Source: Capniomyces stellatus
Taxonomy: Eukaryota > Kickxellomycota > Harpellomycetes > Harpellales > Legeriomycetaceae
Length of the DNA: 64,000 nucleotides
NCBI GenBank assembly: GCA_001661515.1
Contig: LUVW01000027.1
Coordinates: 1-64,000, forward strand
Direction of reading: 5' to 3'
Below the pieces are notes generated by a model. It saw only the letters and a list, made by a program, of their open reading frames with translations. It did not search any database and was not told the origin of the DNA. The position numbers and the translations under genes are program-made. Below, in pieces: positions 34,101 to 43,993 of the stretch. How positions within the stretch are numbered: position 1 is the first letter of the stretch; every line of letters starts with the position of its first letter.

Positions 34101-34404
34101 CATCTTCCTCCTCATCTTCGCTATTTCGTTCTCGTCTTCTGCTAATCTTTCTTCCTTCTCGCTCTCTTCTGCTCCCTTTTCTTCCATATCCCTCCTCTTC
34201 CCTTCCTAAATCTTCTTCATCGCTACTATTCCTTCGCTTCAAACCACCTCTACTGCTTTTACCATTGCCTCTATTTCTTCTTGAATCCTCTTCTTCGCTT
34301 CCATCATCTTCACTAGCTTTCTGTTTGTAATTTTGCTTTAACGACCTTAACTCGGCCTCAAAGTCGTGCTCTTCGTCACTACTTCCTCTATTCCCTGTAC
34401 TCAT
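31160..34404 (-). CDS. SPT5: SPT5, transcription elongation factor (DSIF)
   Basis: Two exons, 34404-33238 and 33070-31160, with a 167-bp GTAAGT...CCAG intron, give 1025 residues. The N-terminal 190 residues are acidic and basic low complexity, including a long Glu run, as in all Spt5. The NGN domain starts at KRFLLPGVQDPHLWMVKC and is followed by the first KOW (PGAWVRVKRGKYAGDLAQV). Exon 2 opens with RLFDPREVER, and further KOW repeats follow (GDTVEVVEGDLVGVLGSI; PGDHVKVLRGKHSGATGLV; GQIVLITRGSFKGYMGVV). The C-terminal region is Ser/Asn/Trp-Gly rich with TP motifs (TPNTSTPMSS, ETPGVPTPAA), a plausible CTR target of Cdk9/Bur1. Two Ser-Asn repeat blocks come from GAGTTG-type hexanucleotide arrays. 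With Spt4 it forms the Pol II processivity clamp. Confidence 0.95.
31331..31401. repeat. (GAGTTR)n hexanucleotide array inside SPT5
   Basis: About 12 copies of gagttg/gagtta on the plus strand encode alternating Ser-Asn in SPT5. A second, shorter copy lies near 31638-31673. Length variation here would keep the frame. Confidence 0.9.
33115..33225. repeat. T/A-rich (TTTA/TTTTTA)n tract in SPT5 intron
   Basis: Runs of ttta, tttttatttta and ttattta units fill most of the intron between the two SPT5 exons. Confidence 0.85.
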
Positions 34405-35384
34405 TTTTTTACCTTTACTTTTTACTTTTCCTTTTTACTGTTCCTTTTACTTTTACTGTTCCTTTTACTTTTACTGTTCCTTTTCCTTTTTACTTTTTTT
34501 TTTTTTTTTTTACTTTTNTTTTTTTTTTTTTTTTTTTTTTTACTTTTTTTTGTTCAAAATCATACAGCCGTCTAAAAATAGTAAACTCTTCTTTTCAATC
34601 TATTCTCTATATTTACTACCTGTTCCCTTTTTGTCTCCCATCGACAATCAAACAAATATAGATTATTTTAAATATTCTTTTCAACTGGCTCCAATCTAGA
34701 AGCTCCTGTTCTTTTTTTATTTCTTTCTTTCGTTTTATTCGGTTTTCCTATTATTTCGCTTTATTTTCTCATTACCTAGCCGTTTACTTTCACCTTGTTT
34801 TAAATATTTACTATATATCACGTAGTTTAAAAACGGAAAAAATAAAAGCTTACCTGTATTTTTTTGTATTCTATTTTATTACTTTATCTTTTTGTTGAAA
34901 CTATTCATTTTTTTTTTCCAAATTTACTTAATGATTTACGAATTAAATTGCTTATATCTTTTGTATTTACTATTAATTATTTATTACGCATTGAAAAACA
35001 TTTCACTCTTTTTTTTCAAAAAAAAAAAAAAAAAAAAAATTTTTTCCAATTTCATCAAGCAATCGTATTAATTAAACAATTTGTTTTTTTTGTGGTTTAT
35101 TGAAAACAGAATCAACATAACAAAACATACGACAATCGTTATTAATAACACGAAAAATCATCTCTATTTTTATTTTCTTTAACATTTAAATTTACATTTT
35201 TGATCATTTTTCCAAATTCATATTCCAGTGTCAAGAAATACAAACGTAAATGTTATTCTCCCTTTAAAATATATTGACGCTTTTTTTATTATTATTGTAT
35301 ATTGACACTTTTATTCAACAGAAAAACGTAACGAAAATTAAAACCAATATATTCCACTACTCCTTAATAAGCCAAAATTTTTGA
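34405..35384. other. SPT5 upstream region with pyrimidine repeats and an ambiguous base
   Basis: From 34405 to about 34555 the plus strand is almost pure pyrimidine, built on ctttta and actgttcctttt units of about 18 bp, followed by T runs. Position 34518 is an undetermined base (n) inside a T run. A22 followed by T6 lies at 35018-35045. No gene seen; the last part is the 3' region of RRP3. Confidence 0.75.
35091..35130. repeat. dispersed 40-bp repeat, copy 1
   Basis: tgtggtttattgaaaacaga plus the next 20 bases match the copy at 40005-40044 at 35 of 40 positions. Confidence 0.6.
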
Positions 35385-37337
35385 TCATCTTCTCTTTTTA
35401 TTTCCGCCCTTTCCATTCTTGACATGCTTGCCAACCTTCCTATCGTCTTTGACATTGATGTTTCTTTTGACATTCTCCTCATTGTCGCTATCATCTCTTC
35501 TTCCACCAGGACCAGAGTTCTTGCGCTTCTTTCCGTGCTTGGACTCAAACTCCCTCACCTCTAAAATCGCTACTCTTTGCGCCTCAGACACTCTCTCCTG
35601 CAACAAAAGCACCGCGTCTTTTTCAAATGGGAACTCTTCCATTTTCTTTCCTATCACCGTCTCAATTCTTTGTAATAATTCAATGTCATACTGGGTCACA
35701 AATGTTATTGCTTTTCCTGATCGACCTGCACGCGCTGTTCTCCCAACTCTGTGAATATAATCTTTTGAATGCGTTGGAACGTCGTAATTTATAACAAGAT
35801 CCACCATTGGAATATCAAGACCACTACAAAAACATTAATAATTTTAAATCAGTATCAGCATTTATCTATATATATATACGTTGTTGTTTTTGTTTAATTA
35901 CCGTGATGCGACATCAGTGGCAATCAAAATGTTGCGAGCTCCAGCTTTAAATTTGTTTAATGACCCCATTCTTTTCTCCATTGACATTTGTCCATGTAGA
36001 GGAATGGCCTCCATTCCCAGACTTCTAAGTAGCAGACTAACTCTTAAAACTTCATGACAGGTTCTAGCAAACACCATTGCACTCTTTCCTATCATCTCGT
36101 TCATTAGCCAAACCAAATGGCAGTCCTTATACTTGTATGGGAAAAACATATAGTACTGAAGCAGCTTCTCTACTGTCGAGTACTTTGACGACACCTCAAC
36201 CTTGACTGGATTTTTCAGCGATGCTCGTTGCAGCTTGGCCACTTTTGTTGTCATTGTTGCTGAGAAAAGATATGTATTTCTCTCCTGCGGAATCGCCTTC
36301 AAGATCTGATCAATTTTAGGCCCAAAATCCATATCCAAAAGCCTATCCGCCTCGTCCATCACCAAGTACTTTAACGTTCGCAAGGAAAACCCTTTTGTAT
36401 TCTCCAAATGGTCCTGCAGTCTCCCTGGCGTACATACTACAATATGTGGCTTCTTCGATAAAGCTATTGCCTGTGTCATCATATCCATTCCCCCCACTAT
36501 AACCGCACATCGCGCTCCAATTGATGCCCCCAATGACTCAAAGGTCTCTGATATTTGATATGCCAACTCCCTAATTACCCCCCATTTTAACCAGTGTTTT
36601 TTTTAGCAATCAGGTTTGTCCGCTTCTGCAGTTTTAGCGCAGACTTTTTTTGATTTAAACTGTCATATCCGGGTATTTTTACATAACTGTCGTATCTAAA
36701 AATCTATACATACCTTGTTGGTGCCATGATACATGCATATAGCCCTGATGGTTCGTTCCACAGCGATTGAAGAATTGGTAGTGCAAATGCTGCTGTCTTT
36801 CCTGAACCTGTCTGTGCTAAACCAATGATATCTCTACCTATATATACACCAATCCGTTTTCTCAGTCCTGTTTTGTTTCTCTCCCTCGCCCTAATTCCCA
36901 CTGCTAACTTTACTACTAATTAAACATTTGCCAAACCAATTCCACTTACCTTGTAGAGCCCAAGGAATTGATTCACTTTGGATCTCTGTTGGTGCCTTGT
37001 AGCCCACCTTCTCACAGGCCTCGCACAGTTGCTTCATTACTCCCTAAATATCAGCAGTTGGTAAACACTTTATTGATATTTCCGCATACACATACATGCA
37101 ATCTCTCTCCCTTCATCTTTAATCACGTTTTTTTTCATAGCAAAAACTGCAACAATAACATGTTCACTACTAAACATGGTCATGAGCAGCTAAATAAAAT
37201 GCAAGCTTCTGGTCTGGGTCAGCTAATAATTCATGTATTTATTATTTTTTGAAAACACAACTTACCAAATCAGCAAAGGTTTTAGGAACCTTAACCTCTA
37301 TATTCTCGACACTCTCGGTATTCTCGATATCAGACAT
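35385..37337 (-). CDS. RRP3: RRP3, DEAD-box RNA helicase (DDX47)
   Basis: Five exons (37337-37266, 37043-36950, 36837-36714, 36570-35902, 35823-35385) give 465 residues. All introns are GT-AG, 78-222 bp, and every join is in phase. The Q motif region has FADL and [18 protein letters not shown]. Motif I is AQTGSGKT, Ia APTREL, II DEAD, III SAT, IV VFARTC, V ATDVASRGLD and [12 protein letters not shown]. Strong family words such as [15 protein letters not shown] and [20 protein letters not shown] point to Rrp3/DDX47 rather than other DEAD helicases. It acts in the nucleolus in 18S rRNA processing within the SSU processome. The C-terminal 60 residues are Lys/Arg-rich, as usual. Confidence 0.95.
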
Positions 37338-38087
37338 TCTCGTTTCTTTATGATAGTCTATGTCTCTAAATCCACTATTGCTCTTGTTCTTCTATTTCGT
37401 TTGGTTACTTTAGCCGTCAAGTTGAATAAATTCCAAATTAAAGCAAAATAAGTAAATAAAACTAACAACAAGTGAATCAGGCTCTCGGCTTTTTTTTTCA
37501 AGCAAATTCAAAGGCAAAGTCTTGAAATTTTCACTTGAAAAATTCTTAAAATTAATGTTAAAGAAAAAGTTTGATTTCATAAAGTAAAAAGAAAAAAAAA
37601 GTTTGAACCTTCAACCTGACCAATCCTGATTCATTTTTTTCCCATTTACTTTTTGATCAATAGCTCTAAAAAACCTAGGTTAAAAGATTTTATTTAGTCT
37701 TTTTCTTTTTGAAAATTTTTTTTAAATACAAAATTTGCAAAATCTTAAATCCACGTTTCTATCCAGTAATATTTAAGGTATGCTGAGAGTCAATAAATAG
37801 TATCAGCCATTGGTTTGTTTAAATTGTTTTAGTTAATCTATACTTGCCAGCCATTTGTACTTTACAGCTTTTTTCTTGTTATTTTCTAGTAAAATGAAGA
37901 AAAAACATCAACTTGGCTCGCCTTAATAAGAGTCTTAAATGAATTCGGCTTAAACTTTAGGCTTAAACTTTGGGCTTAAAGTCTGTGTATACAATATAGA
38001 CATTTCAAAGTTATATTTATAGTTTAAAAATCACAAATTACATAAAATAAAAGTACAGAAAACCCTCAAATGGTAAGTTTGGGTGCC
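37338..38087. other. 750-bp AT-rich spacer
   Basis: Upstream region of RRP3. A short direct repeat, aactttaggcttaaactttgggcttaaag, lies near 37950-37980. No gene seen. Confidence 0.6.
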
Positions 38088-38633
38088 TTAAAAGTAAACA
38101 CCCGCAGCGAGAACTGCAATCACCGATAAGGCTGATGTGCTTGATAGTAGTACAGAGTATTTTGAATTGCCACTGTTTTGCTCGCCCTTTTTGCCGACTG
38201 AGGTAACAGAGGCGGACATGACTGGTTTGTTTGTTGTCTTTGAGCCGGTTTCTGAGGTGCTGGTATTGGGTCTTGTCACTGTGACAATATCGGACGACAT
38301 ATTAGTTGGTGACGATGTTGCTGTTGCTGAGGCACTTTGGATTGTTGAAAGGAATGGCGATGCACCTGCCATAACAAACGCATCGTTGATACAGGATATG
38401 TAGCAGTTTGTGCCGTTTATTCCAGTGTTAGTAATATTCATACACGCCTCGATACATGTGTTTGTGTTTGGGTGGATTTTTTTAGGTGGTGAGCTAACCC
38501 CAAAGCATTTTGCAACACAGCCTGTTTGGGTATAGTCATAGTAGCAGTTGGTCTTGACGCATGACATACCTGTTGAGAGGTCAGTTGCTGAAAATGCTGT
38601 TGCAAACAAGCTTGAGAAAATTATGAACTTCAT
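38088..38633 (-). CDS. GPI-type surface protein with eight-cysteine module (copy A)
   Basis: Single exon, 181 residues. Signal peptide about 1-15 (MKFIIFSSLFATAFS). Residues about 25-84 carry eight cysteines with spacing C-x4-C-x8-C-x3-C-x16-C-x3-C-x12-C-x3-C, including CVAKCFGV. There are N-glycosylation sites (NIT, NGT). A Ser/Thr-rich stalk (about 90-155) leads to a hydrophobic C-terminus (ALSVIAVLAAGVYF) typical of a GPI-attachment signal. The module has the same cysteine spacing as the protein at 40499-41011 on the same strand, so the two are tandem paralogues. The function is unknown; it is presumably at the cell surface or wall. No family name can be assigned from sequence alone. Confidence 0.8.
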   Translation of the reverse strand: MKFIIFSSLFATAFSATDLSTGMSCVKTNCYYDYTQTGCVAKCFGVSSPPKKIHPNTNTCIEACMNITNTGINGTNCYISCINDAFVMAGASPFLSTIQSASATATSSPTNMSSDIVTVTRPNTSTSETGSKTTNKPVMSASVTSVGKKGEQNSGNSKYSVLLSSTSALSVIAVLAAGVYF

Positions 38634-40498
38634 TTTTAATAGTTTATCGGAAATAATAAAGGTAGCGATAACAAAAAAAAAAAAAGTAATTATAATTTAT
38701 TGGGGATTCAAAAAATATATTAGAGATAATAGTACAAATTCAATTAAGAGTTCAGTGTAGATAACAAGGACAATATATCCCTATTTAAATCAAATATACT
38801 TTTGGTTATTGTCTGTTTTGATTGCATCATTGAGCTTGAATTGTTTTTGCAAGTTACTTTCTAAAGCTGATTGATATACTTTATATTTTATAAATTCGCA
38901 GGTCATGGACCTAAATTCGCTTTGCTTTTTTTTTTTCTTCCTTCAATTATTGGACTTTAACCAAATGAATTGGATCCAACTCTCGATTCGATTTGCTTAA
39001 TTAATTCTTACTTTTATCCCAGCTTATTTTAATTGTGTAAATCCCACGAGTCAGATTTCCAGATACTTGGTGGCTGCGGGAGATTTGAGTCTTGTTCAAT
39101 TGATCATCAACTAGTGTAAAGCAAGCTTTTTTTTTAGCTTGGCAATTTTGATTTGACCAAGTTCATAGTTTTGTTTGGCTTGCTTTGCTTTTATTTGGTT
39201 GGTTGGTTACTAAAATATTTGCTATTTACACCCAACAGATATCTTGTTAACCTTGCTCTTAAATTGGCTGCGTGGATCTTGGGACCTTTGAGACTCTTGG
39301 ACAGAGCGGGAATATACGTTAATTTAGATCCAGAGTGGGAAAACTCCCTTGCGACTCCAATAAACTTAGAGTTGGATCGATATTTATAGAGGTTTTAGTT
39401 TACATATATTACTGTATTGTTTGCAAGGTAACAATGGCGGGAAAAAAGACGACTGTTTAATCATTGCTACGATTGTTGTTCTTTAGTAGACCCCTTAAGC
39501 CAACTTGTGGTGATGGTTTATGCTTGATGTTTGGACTTCCTGGCGAATGATATTATTAAATATATTTCATAGCGTTATGGCTATAATATTTGCTTTTTCG
39601 ATTTGCAAAACAAGCGCAGTGAAGTTTACTCCTTGGGTGTATTCGACCCGAGTAATCCTTAAAGTTTCTCGCGCATTTGACTATAAAAATACGAAATGTA
39701 AAACAGCTATTTTATGTTTACCGAGTAAACTAGTATTGTCGTTTGTACCAATAGAAAGAGTAAATATAGTGTGGAAATACTGATACCACAGTTACAAACT
39801 ATTACGTAACAAGTTAAATGAAACTTTACCATCTTTGGCGATCTAAATCTTGAAATCAACCCTGTTTATTCCGACTCTGCCCATTACCAAATCAAACAAA
39901 ACATGGACAACTATGTTCTTGTACTAAATACTGTTTTTTTTCTAGCCTTTTTATTTCTAGTCTTTTTATTGATTTATTTTATTTTATTTTACTTATTTCT
40001 TTATTGTGGTTTATTGGCAACAGAATCTACACAACAAAGCATACAAGATGAAGTTTCTAAATTCTGTTGTATTTGAAGCAACGCAGTAAAATAAAAGGTG
40101 AGATGGGATATTAAAATGAAAAGAGAAATGAAAAGAATAAAGTAAAATTAATACAAGTAAATAAAACAACCATAATGAGACTAATTAGTAATATAATTTA
40201 TAACTGTTTCATTCTAAAAACAGTCGTAATTAGTAATGAGGATCAAATCGAGTCTAACAATAATAACCTTTATTTTTATCTTTTGCAAATAGACAACCCC
40301 GTTTCCTATTTTGGCTACTCAAGATTGGTTTGGCCATCCTAAGTATTAACTAGACCACTTTTAAACAAAAAAGACAAAATTTGCTTGACTTTGACCAAAA
40401 CAAATGGCCGAGTTGAGTTGAGTTGATAAAGTTTATTCAAACTTGGCTAGACAACTAATATCGAACAATATAAAGACTACAAAAAGTATTAAATCTAT
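38634..40498. other. 1.9 kb spacer between the eight-Cys paralogues
   Basis: AT-rich, with no supported gene. A 78-codon leucine-rich frame (39153-39389) has no ATG. Copy 2 of a dispersed 40-bp repeat lies at 40005-40044. Confidence 0.55.
40005..40044. repeat. dispersed 40-bp repeat, copy 2
   Basis: tgtggtttattggcaacaga plus the next 20 bases; 35 of 40 positions agree with 35091-35130 in the same orientation. Confidence 0.6.
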
Positions 40499-41011
40499 TT
40501 AGAAAATGCTTCCGGCTACAAGCAAAGCTGCGACAGCCAGTACTGATGCACCAGAGATTTTAGTAAGCGAGACGGATCCTGAGGCGGTGTCTTTGCTTCC
40601 ATCGGTTTTGCTTTCAGAGCTGTCGGTTGATTTTGATCCTGCTGTGGTTGTTTTTGGTTGTGGGGCTACGGTGGTAGTTACTTTGCCGCTGGAGTCGGTT
40701 ACTACCTTGGTTGTGCTACCACCTGATCCAAATGGAGGATTGTAGTAGCTGTCAATGCACTTGAGGACACATGTGTCGTTTTCAGCGCCTGAGAGATTCT
40801 TGGACTCGCAATCCTTGTAGCACTTGTTGGTTTGTTCAACCATGTCTGTGTCTGGGCTTGGAACTCCAAAGCATCTAGCAACACAGGAGATATCCTCGTA
40901 GCTGTTATTGCACTTGTCCTTAACACATTGCTGTTCATCGCTAAGCTTAACCTCTGATGCAGCTTGTGAAAGCACTGATCCGATAAGTGTGGCAATAACA
41001 AAGAATCTCAT
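40499..41011 (-). CDS. GPI-type surface protein with eight-cysteine module (copy B)
   Basis: Single exon, 170 residues. Signal peptide about 1-15 (MRFFVIATLIGSVLS). Eight cysteines with exactly the spacing of copy A (C-x4-C-x8-C-x3-C-x16-C-x3-C-x12-C-x3-C), including CVARCFGVPSP and three C-x3-C pairs. N-glycosylation sites NNS, NLS and NDT fall within the module. A Thr/Ser/Lys/Gly-rich stalk and a hydrophobic end (VLAVAALLVAGSIF) indicate GPI anchoring. Outside the cysteine frame, identity with copy A is low, so the duplication is old or diverging fast, as expected for surface proteins. The function is unknown. Confidence 0.8.
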   Translation of the reverse strand: MRFFVIATLIGSVLSQAASEVKLSDEQQCVKDKCNNSYEDISCVARCFGVPSPDTDMVEQTNKCYKDCESKNLSGAENDTCVLKCIDSYYNPPFGSGGSTTKVVTDSSGKVTTTVAPQPKTTTAGSKSTDSSESKTDGSKDTASGSVSLTKISGASVLAVAALLVAGSIF

Positions 41012-43993
41012 TTTTTCTAATATTAATATCAGTATTAATTTATTTGATTTGTATATACTATAATCTTTTAAAAAGCAATATAGAGAATGGTGTATTATGT
41101 ATGCCTACACTTCAGCCCTCCGGAAGTCTTTCTTTAAATACTTTTTGTCTTGGCCTCAAGTTTTTTATTTTAGTTTCATTATTTTTGACTGTAAACTTTT
41201 TCTATTTTACTTTATTTACAAAGTAGAATTTAATTCTCGCTTTTAATCCTAAATTCCTCTCAGGTTCGTTTGTTAAGCTACTGTTTTTTTTATTCTGAAA
41301 AGGGATTACATAAAATACTAACATGTCAACGTCTTATCGAATGTTTTTGTTGCTCAAATCTCGAGTCACAAGTGGAACTTATTACTAAACTTTTTTTTAT
41401 TAACGAGTAAATCTTCAGCAATTTCAAGTCCAATAATCTATCCCAAATTGTAACTTTCAAGACTTATTCTACATTTCATTTGTAAAGCTGCAAAAATACG
41501 ATAATCAATAGTTTAGTATGAACTCTGTCATTTGCCATAAACATACACTACACAGCCAAGAAAAGCAAATCATTCAGCCCTTTTGCTTCTATTAATACAC
41601 AAAGAACTTGATGGTTAGATATATATAAAATTCAAAGTGATAGAAAATTGTGCTGAGCCAACCAATACTACAGAGTGCTGATGATTTACATTACAGATTT
41701 TTCTTGTATTTAACCTGAAAATGGGTGGTTTATCAAGAGGCCAAACATTCATACAGTTTATTGACGTTAATCTGAAGCCTTATGAACACCTCTTTGCTAA
41801 TTTAAACACAAACCAGGCATTGACATGCAAAAAAAAATAGAAAAGAAAAATCTTACAATAAAAAAAAGGCAAGAGAGAAAAAAAAAAGCTAACATACTCC
41901 TTGAAAGAGTAGATGTTTGCTACGCAATCAAAACGCAGATATTGGTGGCTATGGGTAAAGGATTTGCACCAATGTACAAATTATACATCATTTGGCTCAT
42001 CTGAATTATAGAAACTGCAATAAAAATCTCAACATAATTATGGTGATTATGACTATGGTGAAGAGTATTACAGAACTCATGATGTGAGTCTCCCAAATGT
42101 CATAAACGTCACTAGCAGAACTGTCGCTCTGCCAATTGCAAACACCGAGTTAAACTGCAAGCCAATGCAAAAGCGGTGCTGTTGCCCGAAACGCATAGCT
42201 GTCAATCCAGACATCTTTTATCCTCTTTATCCATTATTTTGTTCGAATAAAAGATCCAAACACACTAATTATTTATTTGTTATAAAAAAAAAGCCAACTG
42301 GGCAGTAGATTGATTATCAGTCAAAGTTATGTACATGTATGCAGATTGTTGGTGTAAGTTGGTTTGCCAAGCAAAAGTGCAAAGGGTTACATCCTTACAG
42401 TTTTTGTGGTTCATGTTGAATAAACACCTTGAACAATCCTGAAATGAATAGAACCAATGCGCCCATTGGTGTGTGTGTGTGTATGTTTATTTAAGCTATG
42501 GTAGTTCCCATTGGAATGTTGCTGCTGGCATTTGCTTTTTGCACTAAACAAGCAGCCCTGAAAATTGGCGAAATTTCAAAACCCTGAATTGAACGAGATT
42601 AGTTAGTCGATCATATTTAATTTAGCCTGTCAAATGAAATATATTTTACGGACTCTGAATATATATATTTAATTAAGTTATTTATTTTTTATTGAAGGAA
42701 AAAAAAATGCTTGCGTTATTATTTAATTAAATCCGTCAAAATCGATTCTCTGAAGAGTAGAATTAAAGCAGTAACCAATGACTTGAAACAATGTAATAAA
42801 TCAAAGCCAAACAGGTTTTCCATTGGTGAATATTGTTTCAAGCGTATTCATCGCAACTAGTAAAGACGGGAGGCAGAAAAAAAGGGAAAAAAAACAACGG
42901 TAGAACACTTCATGGCCAAGATTAAGCACTTTTCCAAGCAAAAAAATAAAACCTCCCAACAAGCCCTTTCACATACCATACGACCAAGCCAAAAATACAT
43001 TTTGTGTTTTTAATTTATTATTTTATTTGGAAAAAAACAGCCATGCTAATAATGTGTGTATCCGTAATTAATGGATAGTACAGATTCAGTGCAACTTAGC
43101 CAAGTTTGCGCCTTGACTGACATCTATTACACAGTAGTATGAGCTGTTGCCAAATAAGGTACTCACGCTTATCAAAGTTGAAATAAGCATCAGTTCAAAA
43201 AACATTGTCAATAATTGAACAGCTCGGCTTTCAAACTCTTTAAAGCGATGACGTTGAAAGCAAAGCGATTTCCCCAACAGTAATGAAACTGGTGCATTGT
43301 TACAGCAGGATTGCTATTTCGGGAATAAAGCATCAGTGTGCAACTGATTTTCAGTAAATTTCATATCCCCACGTCTTAATGCAAGTGTTTAAACACACTG
43401 ATTTTTTTAAAGGTTGTACACGCTGTATAACCCAGATAAAATCTAAACACTAAATTAAGCCAATACCATAAGGGACAAAACATCCTGTTTGCGATTGTCC
43501 TCCAATTACCAAATGTGTACTATTTGCTCTAGACAATATGACCGTGCTATATTACTTCAGCCCCGTAACTAGTTTGAGATATGGCGAACATTTACAAGAT
43601 CAGAAATCCTTTCTGTTGGTGTTATTCTCGAGTCGCTTTAATGTATAAATGATCACTATACAAAATACACCTGGCGGTAGATGATTAATTGCAGAGCTAT
43701 TTAATAGAAACTAGATTGATGCTTCATTAAATTATACGTTTGTCCAATTCCAATTCCAATACCAATTCCAATTCCAAGTTGATTTGATTTGATTTGATTT
43801 AGCTGCTAAAAAAAAGTTTTTATCTGCACTAAATTATGGTACTATCTTTTTGATCTTTCAGTTACAAATTATTACATTGGGACAAGTAAAAGCTGAGCAA
43901 AAGAAAGCAAATTTTTCATCCTTAATTCAAATAAAAAACGGCGTTGGTTTCCAAGGAAAATTAACTCAAGAGATATATAAAGTGCAATTTGAA
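41012..43993. other. 3 kb gene-poor spacer
   Basis: The longest gene-free stretch besides the left edge. A stop-free frame near 42038-42308 (+) encodes a Gly/Tyr/Glu-rich start and a KRCCCPK patch, but no start, splice partner or family was found. A CCAATT/GATTT microsatellite lies just upstream of the queuosine gene. Confidence 0.5.
43744..43800. repeat. (CCAATT)n and (GATTT)n microsatellites
   Basis: Five ccaatt-type units run into four gatttgattt units, about 190 bp upstream of the queuosine salvage start codon. Confidence 0.85.

Noticed and set aside
33866..34330. Long Ser-rich plus-strand frame
   Set aside because: It is the antisense of the Glu/Lys-rich N-terminus of SPT5. The SPT5 strand carries the NGN and KOW motifs.
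39153..39389. Leucine-rich 78-codon frame between the eight-Cys paralogues
   Set aside because: It has no ATG, starts after a TAG in a T-rich tract, and has no splice partner or family match.
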